Below are positions 28,397 to 38,678 of a stretch of DNA of 53,617 nt, in pieces. The notes below the pieces were generated by a model that did no database searches, had not been told where the DNA came from, and saw nothing but the letters and a program-made list of their open reading frames with translations. Both the position numbers and the translations under genes were made by a program. The first letter of the stretch is position 1. Each line of letters starts with the position of its first letter. This stretch comes from Candidatus Zixiibacteriota bacterium (lineage in GTDB: Bacteria; Zixibacteria; MSB-5A5; GN15; FEB-12), in NCBI GenBank assembly GCA_034439475.1, contig JAWXAN010000027.1, positions 1 to 53,617 of the forward strand. Direction: 5' to 3'.

Positions 28397-29755
28397 ATGT
28401 CACACCAACAGTCGAATCATGTCAGTTTAGGGCGTAAAGCCTTTCTTATCATACTTATTACCGCTATAGGATTAAGACTGCTCTGTTTCGGTCTTATGTA
28501 TTGGCAGGTTCCCCCCGAAAAGTGGTCTCGACTCACTCCGGACTCAGATCAGTATGCACAAGCCTCATCTACAATTCTTAAAAATTTCGATTTTGACACA
28601 CATACTATCAAAAAACAGGGACCCGGATACCCGGCATTTCTTGCGCTTGCAGGATGGCGGAATGACGATGACTCAATTCGGATTATTCTTATCCAGATAA
28701 TTCTTGGAGCATTTTCTTCGGTATTGATTGCGAAACTCGCTCTTCAATTGGGGGGGGCGCGAAATGTTGCCTTTATAGCCGGTATGGCCCATAGTTTGTC
28801 ACCCGCGGCTATCAGCCTTTCAAATATTTTATTAACTGAATGTCTCTTTGTGTTTCTCATGCTGTCTGGATTTACGCTTGCCTTGGGCGCATTCAAATCA
28901 TCGAACCCGCGACAATTTATTCTTGTAGGATTGCTTTTTGCAATGGCTGCGCTGGTGCGATCTACTGGGGTTATGTTGTATGGCATATTCGGCGTACTCT
29001 GGATTGGTTGGTGCCTACAGCTGACGGACGCGTTCGTGCGCTGTCTTCGACGAACTTTGCCCGGAGTCCTAACTGCGACGGCGGTTTGGGGGCTGATTTT
29101 GGGCTCGTATCTCCTATATAACTATAACACAATCGGTGTTGCTCAAATATCTCTCGCAGGCTCTGGCGGGCTCAAAAACGTAATTTGTGTGGTGGAGGAA
29201 CGAACCGAACAATTGCCTTTTCAAGGTATGAGAGACCGATTCGATGATTCGGTTAAAGCCCGAATGGAGAGATCGAATAAATCATACGTCTATGAGTTTA
29301 CCCACTTGGCGAACGAGAAGACCTCGTATCAGCTGTCGCATCACAGAGACGTGTATCTGGCTGTTTGCTACAAAAACATAATTGACAATGTCCATAATGA
29401 TTTTGAGTTGTACACTGTGCAGACTCCAGTGTGGAAAAATGAAGTGAATGCCGTTCGCGCATATTTAGGCGATCATAAACTGCACTTTCGGACGTCAGTT
29501 TTAGCCTTATTAGGATTACTGTATATGATTTGGCGCCGTCAATATCTTCTGGCTTCATTCACTGTGACAATATTTCTGTATTTTGCGCTAACCTCAGCAT
29601 TCTCGTATTGGCAAACTTCCCGTATCATATATCCTGCAACTCCGGCAATTTCAATTTTTACCGCCAGCGTAATAGTTGCCGTGTGGGATGTTTTGATGAA
29701 GATAAAGGGAATAACGAGGAAGATGAAGCCGTTGGATGCTTCTGCTTCAAATTAA
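28397..29755 (+). CDS. GT-C-type membrane glycosyltransferase (ArnT/PMT-like)
   Basis: This 452-residue membrane protein has the early periplasmic-loop pattern of GT39/ArnT-like enzymes: an N-terminal helix, then LTPDSDQYAQASSTI with an acidic pair, then GPGYPAFLALAGW (the family's P-x-YP-like loop) and about ten helices. Such enzymes transfer a sugar from a polyprenyl phosphate donor in the periplasm. The acceptor is unknown. An 8-G homopolymer (about 28750-28757) lies in its early coding sequence. It converges with meaB, the two ends overlapping by 4 bases. Confidence 0.75.
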   Translation: MSHQQSNHVSLGRKAFLIILITAIGLRLLCFGLMYWQVPPEKWSRLTPDSDQYAQASSTILKNFDFDTHTIKKQGPGYPAFLALAGWRNDDDSIRIILIQIILGAFSSVLIAKLALQLGGARNVAFIAGMAHSLSPAAISLSNILLTECLFVFLMLSGFTLALGAFKSSNPRQFILVGLLFAMAALVRSTGVMLYGIFGVLWIGWCLQLTDAFVRCLRRTLPGVLTATAVWGLILGSYLLYNYNTIGVAQISLAGSGGLKNVICVVEERTEQLPFQGMRDRFDDSVKARMERSNKSYVYEFTHLANEKTSYQLSHHRDVYLAVCYKNIIDNVHNDFELYTVQTPVWKNEVNAVRAYLGDHKLHFRTSVLALLGLLYMIWRRQYLLASFTVTIFLYFALTSAFSYWQTSRIIYPATPAISIFTASVIVAVWDVLMKIKGITRKMKPLDASASN

Positions 29756-30690
29756 GCGAACCGGCTATAAATCTCTGACGCTATGGCGTAGGGACTTTCT
29801 TTATTCTTTTCCACCCGATCAATAATTTCATTGATATTCTCTTCGGTTGAAACTTGGCTGAGAAAATCCCTGTCAAACTGCAATTTTATCGATGCCAGTA
29901 TCGTCCTTTTGATCTGATCCCTTCTATGCGCAGTGAACTGATTGCGCTCCTTCCGAAAAGCAATAAATTCGTCTATCCGCAGAATAACACGGTCAATATT
30001 TTTCTTATTCACCGCATCGGTTGACTCTATCGGCGGACGCCAGCCCGAAGCCGGATGCTTGCGAATATCCAAAGTCATCTTGAGTTCTGCCGCGATTCGT
30101 TCCGCCCCTGGACGGTCGGCTTTATTGACAACAAAAATATCGCCGATTTCCATCAGACCGGCCTTCATCGTCTGCACCGCATCGCCTGATTCAGGCACAA
30201 GAACCACCACCACAACATCACAGGCATCCACAATATCAAGTTCAACCTGACCCACCCCGACCGTTTCAATAAGGGTAAGATCAAAACCAAAAGCATCAAA
30301 GATGGTTGCCACATTGTTGGTGGCATCGGCCAGCCCTCCGCTTGCGCCGCGTGTTGCCATTGAACGAAAATAGACCGAGCCATCTGAGGGAAACTCATAC
30401 ATACGCACCCGGTCGCCCAGTAATGCGCCGCCGGTGAACGGAGAGGTTGGGTCGACAGCGATTATGCCGACCTTGTTTTTTCGGGCAAGGTATTGGTGGA
30501 CGAGCGCGTTCACGAGGGTTGATTTCCCTGCGCCGGGCGGGCCGGTTATGCCTATACGAAGGGCATGGCCGATTTTGGAATACAATATCCCAAGCAGATC
30601 CTGCGAGCCATTCTCACCATCCTCGACATACGAGATGAGTTTGGAAAGCGCCCGCACATCCCCGCCCTGAAACTTCTCCAGTACTGTCAT
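29752..30690 (-). CDS. meaB: Methylmalonyl-CoA mutase-associated GTPase MeaB
   Basis: A G3E-family GTPase of the MeaB/ArgK type with 312 residues. It has Walker A GITGPPGAGKSTLVNAL, the base region IAVDPTSPFTGGALLGDR, Walker B-like LIETVGVGQVE and the guanine motif NKAD. MeaB protects and loads adenosylcobalamin mutases, expelling damaged cofactor with GTP. It therefore serves one or both mutases of the operon at 15503-26865, although it is separated from them by two membrane-protein genes on the other strand. It starts 45 bases downstream of the recJ stop. Confidence 0.95.
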   Translation of the reverse strand: MTVLEKFQGGDVRALSKLISYVEDGENGSQDLLGILYSKIGHALRIGITGPPGAGKSTLVNALVHQYLARKNKVGIIAVDPTSPFTGGALLGDRVRMYEFPSDGSVYFRSMATRGASGGLADATNNVATIFDAFGFDLTLIETVGVGQVELDIVDACDVVVVVLVPESGDAVQTMKAGLMEIGDIFVVNKADRPGAERIAAELKMTLDIRKHPASGWRPPIESTDAVNKKNIDRVILRIDEFIAFRKERNQFTAHRRDQIKRTILASIKLQFDRDFLSQVSTEENINEIIDRVEKNKESPYAIASEIYSRFA

Positions 30691-30735
30691 GGCATACTCA
30701 TGCGTCTCATTCTCACACGAGAACCGCGCGGCAGA

Positions 30736-32484
30736 TTAACTGTAACGCGGCGACATATCTCCCACGGTGAGTTTTATATCACGAAGTCGTATCTGTATGC
30801 GGGTAATGTCATTGTAGGTATTGTACTCGACAGCATAGACCAAATCAACCAGACAGCCTTTGTCGGAGATGACCCGCGCCATATCACCGAAACTAAAACC
30901 GATAACATCGAGCACAGCATCCCCTTTACGAACGCGCATTTTGAGATGATTGTTGCCGACAAGCGATGGCTGTCCGACAACTTCGCAATTACGCGTGAGA
31001 AATATCGGCCGCATATTCTGCGGACCAAACGGCGAAAAAGCTTCGATTGAATCCATGAACTTGTCATTTATTTCGCTCAATTCAATCTCGCTGTCGATAA
31101 ATAATTTTGGCACTATATCATCGTTGCTGAGATTTTTAGCCGAGACTTCTTTGAACCGTTTTCGAAACTCTTCGATTCTTTCAGGTTTTATCGAGAGCCC
31201 CGCGGCATACTTGTGCCCGCCATATCGCATGAGAAGATCTTCGCATTCTTTCAACGCCTCGCACAGATGGAAGCCGGGGATAGACCGCGCCGAGCCTTTG
31301 CCTTCCCCGTTTGAGACGGCAATCATGACGGTCGGGAGATGAAATTTCTCCACAAGCCGGCTCGCGACAATCCCAATGACGCCCTGATGCCACCCTTCGG
31401 CGGAAAGCACGATTGCTTTATCGGTCGCCAAATCGACTGTTACAGCCATCTGTTCGAGCGCCTGTTTGAGCGTCTGCTCGTCGATTTCCTTACGGCGTTT
31501 GTTTTCTGTGTCCAAAGTGCGGGCGATTGATTGGGCAAGGCTTTCATCACGAGTTGAAAGAAGGCGAACTGCCTGTTTCGCATCCCCAAGACGGCCGAGC
31601 GCGTTGATGCGCGGTGCCAGAATAAAAACTACTTGGCCTGTTCCAATATCCTTACCCATGAGCCCGGAGACAAAGGCGAGTGACTTTAATCCCGGTTTTG
31701 TTGTGCGAGAAATCTGGCGAATGCCAAATTTTGTGAGAACCCTGTTTTCTCCAACCAGCGGCACAATATCAGCCGAGGTTCCTAAGGCAACCAGATCAAG
31801 ATGTTCGTACAGTTCCGTTTCATTCTGATTGAGCCGCTTGTAGAGCGCCTGCGCAAATTTAAAAGCAACTCCAACACCCGACAGCTCTCCGCCGTAGGTG
31901 CAACCGGCCTGCTTGGGATTCACAATCGAATACGCTTTGGGTATGACATCGCCGGGTTCATGGTGATCGGTCACGACGACTTCAATTCCCAAATTGCGGG
32001 CATATTCGACTTCTTCTACAGCCGTGATGCCCGTATCAACCGTCACTATTAGAGTGACACCCTGCGAGTGGGCTTCATCGATACCATCCGGCGAAAGACC
32101 ATATCCTTCAATAAGCCGGTTGGGAAGATAGAAGTTGACTTGGCCGCCCAGTTTATTGAGAACCATATAAAGCAAGGTTGTGGCAGTTATGCCATCGACA
32201 TCGTAGTCGCCGTAGATCATTATCTTTTCGTTGTCGAAAAGAGCTTTGGTTACACGGTCAATTCCCTGCTCCATTCCCTTCATAATGAACGGATCTTTGA
32301 GGTCGGTCAACTCGGGATGGAGGAACTGCTCAATCGCCTCAGCCTTATTCAAATGACGATTGATGAGAATTTTCACAATGTCTGCAGGCAAACCGGTCTT
32401 GCTGCTCAAATCAGCGACCAGTGTCGGGTCCGGATCTGGTGCCAGAACCCAACGGAGCGGAATGACGCGGTGGGACACTATCAT
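30736..32484 (-). CDS. recJ: Single-stranded-DNA-specific exonuclease RecJ
   Basis: A DHH-family exonuclease of 582 residues: YGDYDVDGITATTLLY (motif I), IVTVDTGITAVEEVEYA, VTDHHEPGD (DHH motif III), LGTSADIVPLVGENR and the DHHA1 part SARSIPGFHLCEAL with GGHKYAAGLS. The C-terminal OB domain is present. It degrades single-stranded DNA 5' to 3' in recombination and mismatch repair. The start at 32484 has a strong ribosome site (TTGGAGG, 7 bases upstream) and lies 24 bases from the end of RNase P RNA, so recJ may be read from the same promoter. Confidence 0.95.
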   Translation of the reverse strand: MIVSHRVIPLRWVLAPDPDPTLVADLSSKTGLPADIVKILINRHLNKAEAIEQFLHPELTDLKDPFIMKGMEQGIDRVTKALFDNEKIMIYGDYDVDGITATTLLYMVLNKLGGQVNFYLPNRLIEGYGLSPDGIDEAHSQGVTLIVTVDTGITAVEEVEYARNLGIEVVVTDHHEPGDVIPKAYSIVNPKQAGCTYGGELSGVGVAFKFAQALYKRLNQNETELYEHLDLVALGTSADIVPLVGENRVLTKFGIRQISRTTKPGLKSLAFVSGLMGKDIGTGQVVFILAPRINALGRLGDAKQAVRLLSTRDESLAQSIARTLDTENKRRKEIDEQTLKQALEQMAVTVDLATDKAIVLSAEGWHQGVIGIVASRLVEKFHLPTVMIAVSNGEGKGSARSIPGFHLCEALKECEDLLMRYGGHKYAAGLSIKPERIEEFRKRFKEVSAKNLSNDDIVPKLFIDSEIELSEINDKFMDSIEAFSPFGPQNMRPIFLTRNCEVVGQPSLVGNNHLKMRVRKGDAVLDVIGFSFGDMARVISDKGCLVDLVYAVEYNTYNDITRIQIRLRDIKLTVGDMSPRYS

Positions 32485-32507
32485 AGACAGCCTCCAAGGC
32501 ATTTTTG

Positions 32508-32889
32508 AAGCTATTGAAAGCAGGAAATAAGCCGAGTTCTGTACACCCCGCGTTAGCGAGGCTAACAGTCATTTATCTGGGCGCACGGTTACCCGAACGC
32601 TCATGCGGCCTACCCGGGAATCAAACGAGACGAATCAGCCTCTCTTCCCTTATTTGGCCTTGCTCCAGGCGGGGTTTGCCCATCACGTTTGTCACCAAAC
32701 GGATCGTGGTCTCTTACACCGCGTTTTCACCCTTATTCCGCGCAAGCGCGAAACGGTTTAGTTTCTGTGGCACTTTCCGTCGAATCACTTCGCCCCGGCG
32801 TTACCGGGCGCCTCGATTCTGTGGAGCTCGGACTTTCCTCATCCCGCTTTGACACGGGACGCGACTGTTCCTCCTGCTTTCAATAGCTT
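32508..32889 (-). ncRNA. rnpB: RNase P RNA, bacterial type A
   Basis: On the minus strand the conserved core is clear: GAGGAAAGTCCGAGCTCC near the 5' end, GGGTGAAAA, AGAGACCACG, AGATAAATGACTG and ACAGAACTCGGCTTAT near the 3' end. Those blocks form the P4 pseudoknot and the J-regions of type A RNase P. The ends are closed by an unusually long P1 helix (32508-32525 pairing with 32872-32889, about 18 bp). It is the catalytic subunit that trims tRNA 5' leaders. It starts about 51 bases after the guaB stop, with an AT-rich TATATA segment just upstream as a possible -10. Confidence 0.96.
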
Positions 32890-32940
32890 TCGTTTATATA
32901 TAACACAACAACACAATATCTTCATAGTTACAACCTGCGC

Positions 32941-34422
<1,482 letters not shown>

Positions 34423-34513
34423 TCAATTTGTAGCCGTTGCACGATTTCTAAAAGGGACGACGTTTCCGGCTTTAACTGAGAAAAAAAGGGAAAGTGCCGG
34501 ATAAAATTGTCTC

Positions 34514-35230
34514 TTAGTTCGATTCAGCTTCTTCCCAGTAAAGCAGCGAACCGCAGTTATCGCAGGTATGAATCCGGTCGGCGCGTTTAATTTCCTGCAC
34601 CTTCTTGGGCGTCAAGGCTTTAAAACATGCTCCGCAGGCCCGTTTTTTAACGGCATTTACAACCCGTCCGCCTTTGCCTCGGCGCACTCTTTCATAGGTC
34701 GAAAAGGCCGCGCGGGGAATGGTGGAGACTATTTCCTGGCGATTGGATTCTTTATTCGAAACTTTACTACCGATAGAATCGACTTTTTCCCTGAGAATCT
34801 GGAGTTGTTTTGTATTGTTTTCGCGGATCGAAACCTCGCGCTCCAGCAGGGCTTCGATTTCCTTTTCGGAATTCGAGCTGAGATCAATAGTTTGCAGCAA
34901 GAGCGTCTCCTTTTCGGATACAAAAGCTTTGATGGCATCGATACTGGCGACCAAAGCGTCATACTCTTTGTTTGTCTTGATTGACATCATCTGCTGCTGG
35001 TATTTTTGGAGGTCGGCTTCTTTAGATTTAATATCCAATTCGAGTTGTTTTTGTCGCACACGAGCCTCTTCAAAACTCTGCTTGGCCGTCTCAAGTTTGC
35101 TCTTGGATTCCTGCATCTCGCGTTCGAGAGTGTCTATCATATCGGGGAGATATGCTTTGGAACGTTCAAGTTCGCCAAGGTCGTAATCAATGATCTGAAG
35201 TTTTAAAAGCAATTCGAGTTCGTTGTGCAT
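34514..35230 (-). CDS. Coiled-coil protein with C4-type zinc ribbon (DUF164 family)
   Basis: A 238-residue protein. Residues ~5-170 form a long charged coiled coil (for example EREMQESKSKLETAKQSFEE). The C-terminus has two CxxC knuckles (CGAC and CDNC), 20-25 residues apart, forming a zinc ribbon. This is the widespread zf-RING_7/DUF164 architecture, often near rnpB and GTP-metabolism or cell-wall genes, with no firm function; binding of nucleic acid or a protein partner is the usual suggestion. A GGAGG ribosome site precedes the ATG. It follows the tRNA operon, from which it is separated by a terminator. Confidence 0.85.
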   Translation of the reverse strand: MHNELELLLKLQIIDYDLGELERSKAYLPDMIDTLEREMQESKSKLETAKQSFEEARVRQKQLELDIKSKEADLQKYQQQMMSIKTNKEYDALVASIDAIKAFVSEKETLLLQTIDLSSNSEKEIEALLEREVSIRENNTKQLQILREKVDSIGSKVSNKESNRQEIVSTIPRAAFSTYERVRRGKGGRVVNAVKKRACGACFKALTPKKVQEIKRADRIHTCDNCGSLLYWEEAESN

Positions 35231-35271
35231 TATCTCTATTCCTCCTCAGTCAGTCGAAAGTCTTTTGGGCG

Positions 35272-35312
35272 AAAAAAAACGCATATGCAGGTTTTTGGCC
35301 TGTAAATGCGTT
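35272..35312 (-). terminator. Rho-independent terminator of the tRNA operon
   Basis: Read on the minus strand: AACGCAT...CCTGCATATGCGTT with an internal CAGG/CCTG pairing and a central AAAAA loop, followed by eight T residues. It lies about 105 bases after the tRNA-Val 3' end and about 40 bases before the start of the zinc-ribbon gene. Confidence 0.85.
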
Positions 35313-35417
35313 TGATCTGCTCGGTATTCCAAGTTCTGTTTTTCTGCAGAGCGGCACCGGTGGAAGACTCCTCGAATTGTTAACTTATATGTCAAAAGCG
35401 GCATCATACCTTTTCTT

Positions 35418-35491
<74 letters not shown>

Positions 35492-35510
35492 TCACATCCC
35501 AAATCATTCA

Positions 35511-35584
35511 TGGGCCCTGCAGGGCTCGAACCTGCGACCCGCTGATTATGAGTCAGCTGCTCTAACCAACTGAGCTAAGGGCCC
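35511..35584 (-). tRNA. tRNA with anticodon CAU (elongator Met, or Ile2)
   Basis: The cloverleaf is complete: acceptor GGGCCCT/AGGGCCC, anticodon stem GCTGA/TCAGC with loop CTCATAA and T arm GCAGG/CCTGC. The G1-C72 pair excludes initiator tRNA. A CAU anticodon is shared by elongator tRNA-Met and by tRNA-Ile2, whose C34 is changed to lysidine by TilS; base sequence alone does not settle which this is. Discriminator is A, no encoded CCA. Confidence 0.9.
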
Positions 35585-35600
35585 GTTCAGTTAGTCGGTT

Positions 35601-35629
35601 AGTATAGCAGGGCAATATTCCTCGGTCAA
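35601..35629 (-). promoter_or_regulatory. Sigma-70 promoter of the tRNA operon
   Basis: On the minus strand TTGACC (35624-35629) and TATACT (35601-35606) are separated by 17 bases, each at 5 of 6 matches to consensus. Transcription would start roughly 10 bases before the first tRNA. Confidence 0.85.
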
Positions 35630-35802
35630 GAGTTTATTCTTAGGTATAACTGGGCTAGTTGACTAAATGTTTCCTGTGTATTGATTTATCTGAGGCGATA
35701 AAAGATCAAATATTCTCTGTTTGATGCCAGCGGGAGACACTAAATAGTCCTATGCGGTTATGCTTGGCTGAGTGATAAAATACGACTTTATTTACAGCCG
35801 CT

Positions 35803-36012
35803 ATGAAAAAAACACTCGAAAATGACTTCCTCTGGGGTGTGGCAACTTCTTCTTTTCAGATTGAAGGCGGCATCGCCAACGATATGACCGATTGGGAGAA
35901 GCAAGGTAAGTTTCGTGTGAACGGCAAAAATCCCCTTGTCCGAGGCGCCAGTGTCGGGCACTTTCGACCTCGACCGGAAGCCACGGCCGTGGCTTCAAAG
36001 CTACATTCCTGA
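35803..36012 (+). pseudogene. Truncated family 1 beta-glucosidase (N-terminal fragment)
   Basis: The first ~50 residues read like the start of a GH1 beta-glucosidase: FLWGVATSSFQIEGG, then DWEKQGKFRVNGKNPLV and a GASVGHF segment. A full enzyme has about 450 residues, with catalytic Glu in NEP and ENG motifs; here the frame diverges after about residue 50 and stops at 69. The gene is therefore a remnant, cut by the foreign material that follows. The start is preceded by an AT-rich region without a clear ribosome site. Confidence 0.75.
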
Positions 36013-36369
36013 AGTCATTGGGCAGTGTACTTGACCTACCTCGCGACTGCAGCCTTTGCGGCGTCCCTCGGGCGAATCCAATGGCTCGGGCGCAGGGCGA
36101 CTCGCACGTTCGTGATCGCGAGCTTCTTTGCATTGCTGTGCCTTGTGAACAGAGGTTTGCAGTTCCCGGACCCAACAGTGGTCTTCATGCATTGGTACAC
36201 GATTCCAGCTTTTGTTGCCGGAATTCCGGCCGTCCCATGGATCATGCCCTGCCTGTTCGGTGTCGTTTTACTGCGCCGTGCGGGTGATGAGCAACGTTGA
36301 CGACAGCGGCCTAACAACCAGTTCGGGCGAGCGGGGGCTTCGCACAGTTTGATGGAAATGGGCTTAGCT
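36013..36369 (+). other. GC-rich foreign fragment with attC-like half site
   Basis: This stretch is richer in G and C than its neighbours. An open frame (36025-36300, 91 residues) would encode a small membrane protein with two or three hydrophobic segments, but it has no recognisable family or ribosome site. Its TGA is followed by GCGGCCTAACAACCAG (about 36307-36322) and a short GCGAGC/GCTTCGC hairpin, which resembles the start of a chromosomal-cassette attC site (RYYYAAC core GCCTAAC). The matching GTTAGGC end is missing, perhaps removed by the IS3-family element that begins at 36370. Confidence 0.45.
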
Positions 36370-37055
36370 TGTACTGCTCCCCATTAGTCAAGCTGATTTG
36401 ATGAGTGTCTCATGGTCTAAGTTATAGGTTGCTTCAGCCTGGTTCGGCGTCCGGTATTTGTGCGTCGAATGCAGGTATGTTTCATTGTACGTTTCGATCC
36501 AGCCCGATATGGCCGTCGCCACCTCATGTGGCGAACTCCACTCCCGCAACCATATCAGTTCTTCTTTTATCGTCCGCATCTTTCCGAGGCGAGCTTACAG
36601 CATTCGCTCGGTGTGGTTCCACCATTCCCTTAGGTTATCAGCATTCCCCTTGGGATTATTGTGACCAAAGGGAATGGTGTAACCATAGCTCGTGAAGGCT
36701 TGGTCAATCCCCAACAGTGAACAAGTTTTCATAAACCTCACCGAAGTCGGCTGGCTACCGTTATCAGACATAAGATGCACCTGACTGGAACGACTTCCAT
36801 CGCGAAAGCGTCTGGATACTCCCAGTTCTAAAGCCTGCAACCATTCTTGGGACGTCGAGCTCTTGCCGCAGTGATGTCCCACTATCTGCTTGGTATACCA
36901 GTCCAGCACAATAACCAGATAGCACCAGCCAGTCTCAGTCATTATCTTAGTCATATCAATACCCCACCATTGGTTCGGTCGCTCCGCTCTCGGTTTGGGA
37001 CGGAGAGAGGTTCGTGGGACATCATGGGTTGTCTGGCCGGCCCAAAACACCTCCT
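36370..37055 (-). mobile_element. Truncated IS3-family insertion sequence
   Basis: The outer end at 36370 reads TGTACTGCTCCCCATTAGTC on the plus strand, a good IS3-family terminal repeat. Reading inward on the minus strand is the integrase core of OrfB: NQWWGIDMTKI (first Asp), LVIVLDWYTKQIVGHH, LMSDNGSQPTS (second Asp), NNPKGNAD and EELIWLREW with YNETYLHSTHKYRTP. OrfA, the N-terminal part of OrfB and the other terminal repeat are absent, so the element is dead. The coding frame is broken twice around 36600-36690 by mirrored insertions. Its inner end lies just before the PorV-like gene. Confidence 0.85.
36388..37053 (-). pseudogene. IS3-family transposase (OrfB) remnant, interrupted
   Basis: Two open segments belong to one gene. 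The upstream part (about 36595-37053) covers the first Asp to the region of the third catalytic residue and ends with REWWNHTERML. The downstream part (36388-36579) covers MRTIKEELIWLREW to the C-terminus, LDHETLIKSA. The expected join would be SYNNPKGNADTERMMRT. Instead about 24 extra bases sit on each side of NNPKGNAD, and a stop follows ERML. The catalytic Asp pair is present but OrfA and the N-terminal domain are lost. Confidence 0.8.
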
Positions 37056-37107
37056 GTAATTTACATTGACAGTTTTGGCTTTTTGGGCTATCATACCACA
37101 AGCAAGT

Positions 37108-38085
37108 ATGGCACAATTCCGCAATTTCCCCCTTCAGTTCACGCATCTTTCAAAATCTGCCTTGATTCTATTGGCTTTTGCCTGTCTGCATGAGCCTGTA
37201 ACCGCAGGTGATGCCAATAAAAATGCAGGAACAAGTTCCTTTTCATTCCTAAAGATAGATATCGGCTCAAGAGCGGTTGCCATGGGCGGAGCATACACAG
37301 GTCTTGCCAACGACGAAGAAGCCCTTTACTATAACCCGGCCGGGCTGGTGACGATGGAAGGGAAACGGTTTATTGCCGGTTACCATAACTATTTCATCGA
37401 TCTGCAATCGGGATTTCTTGGGTATATTCATCCACTTGGGGAGAATAGAGCCTTTGCTCTTTCATCGAGTTATCTGAGTTTTGGCACATTTACACAGACT
37501 GATCTACAGGGAAATGTCGAAGGTGAGTTTAGCGGCGGGGATTTGTTTTTTGCTGGTTCGTTTGCGCAGAGATACAATAGGGCTTTTTCGTTTGGCGGTA
37601 CGCTAAAATTTCTATATGAGAAGATTCAGGAATATTCTGCCACAGGTGTTGCCGCAGATTTGGGTGTTCGCTATTCTTCAGACCGAGATCGGTACGGAGC
37701 AGGATTAATGATCCAAAATATTGGCTCCCAGCTTTCAAGCCTCGGAAGTAAAAAGGATGGTCTTCCGACCTCGATCCGTTTGGGCGGTTCAATGAAGCCG
37801 CGAGGTGTACCAGTACTTTTTGCCGCCGATATTATCCTTCCGACAGATAATGATCCGGTTTTTGCTGTCGGTATTGAATATTTTGAGCAGAATCCGTTTT
37901 TTATCCGCGCTGGGTGGAATAGTTACGGCTCGAACTTTCGGGCCCGGGACTCCGAAGACAAACTTGCCGGATTTGCGCTGGGCTTCGGTTTTAACTACAA
38001 AAAGAATTTGAAATTCGGCTACGCCTTCATGCCCGGAGCAGACCTTGGCGACAGCCACAGAATCACGCTTTCAGGAAGACTGTAA
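37108..38085 (+). CDS. PorV/PorQ-family outer-membrane protein
   Basis: The ATG at 37108 gives a signal peptide (LILLAFACLHEPVTAG), 325 residues in total. The mature protein starts with SSFSFLKIDIGSRAVAMGGAYTGLANDEEALYYNPAGL, split here for length as the classical UPF0164/PorV N-terminal block (IDIGSRAVAMGGAYTG and ALYYNPAGL). It continues as an outer-membrane beta-barrel ending in LSGRL. PorV is the carrier that delivers T9SS cargo to the attachment complex; related PorV-like proteins also occur outside T9SS. Its presence supports the sorting-domain protein at 430-3162. An IS remnant abuts the region upstream, so the native promoter may have been lost. Confidence 0.85.
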   Translation: MAQFRNFPLQFTHLSKSALILLAFACLHEPVTAGDANKNAGTSSFSFLKIDIGSRAVAMGGAYTGLANDEEALYYNPAGLVTMEGKRFIAGYHNYFIDLQSGFLGYIHPLGENRAFALSSSYLSFGTFTQTDLQGNVEGEFSGGDLFFAGSFAQRYNRAFSFGGTLKFLYEKIQEYSATGVAADLGVRYSSDRDRYGAGLMIQNIGSQLSSLGSKKDGLPTSIRLGGSMKPRGVPVLFAADIILPTDNDPVFAVGIEYFEQNPFFIRAGWNSYGSNFRARDSEDKLAGFALGFGFNYKKNLKFGYAFMPGADLGDSHRITLSGRL

Positions 38086-38118
38086 TCGAACTTGTATGAG
38101 ACAGTGGAGTATATGCAA

Positions 38119-38589
38119 ATGAAAAAACAGGGTATTAAATGGATTGGGATTTGTGCTATTTTCTCAATTTTCTCAGCGCTTATGTTTTCGTGCTCTCAGA
38201 ACGCTCAAAGTGATCCACGGGAGGTCGTTATTGCGCTCTTTGGAGCGATGGAGAAAAATGACGATGCCGCGCTCTTTCATCTGCTTGATGTGCCTGAGCT
38301 TATGAAGAACAAGGAGAGCGACTATAGCCTCAACACGGATGAGCCGCGAGTTTTTCACAATCCGCAGGATGTAGTCAAAGATTTGATGGATGGCGGACTG
38401 ACCAAAGAACGATGGTTCGCATACCAGCGAATTATCGGTAAAGCATCGATCACGGGCGATGCTGGCTCGGTCGACGTGATGTTTGTCGACAAGGATAAAT
38501 CCCAAGGATATCGCACCCGATTCGGCGTCCACAAAGTGGGCGAGAGCTGGAAGATATATTCTTTTAAGACCATCGCTGAAGGCTCATAG
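38119..38589 (+). CDS. Putative lipoprotein, NTF2-like/DUF4878-like
   Basis: A lipoprotein of 156 residues from the second of two near-adjacent ATGs (GGAG lies 9 bases before it). Signal GIKWIGICAIFSIFSALMF then SC gives the lipid-modified Cys. The mature part starts DPREVVIALFGAMEKNDDAAL and ends VHKVGESWKIYSF, the beginning and end of many DUF4878/SnoaL-like small periplasmic domains that bind ligands or act as accessory subunits. It is transcribed with the PorV-like gene 33 bases upstream. Confidence 0.7.
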   Translation: MKKQGIKWIGICAIFSIFSALMFSCSQNAQSDPREVVIALFGAMEKNDDAALFHLLDVPELMKNKESDYSLNTDEPRVFHNPQDVVKDLMDGGLTKERWFAYQRIIGKASITGDAGSVDVMFVDKDKSQGYRTRFGVHKVGESWKIYSFKTIAEGS

Positions 38590-38678
38590 GCCTTTCCCAT
38601 TGTCTATGTTAAGGTCGGTTAATCTTTTGACCCTACAACAACTATTCTATCATAAAATATCTTCAGGGGGATTAAGTT

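Noticed and set aside
35511-35584. Initiator tRNA-fMet
   Set aside because: The first acceptor pair is G-C and not the mismatch typical of bacterial initiators.
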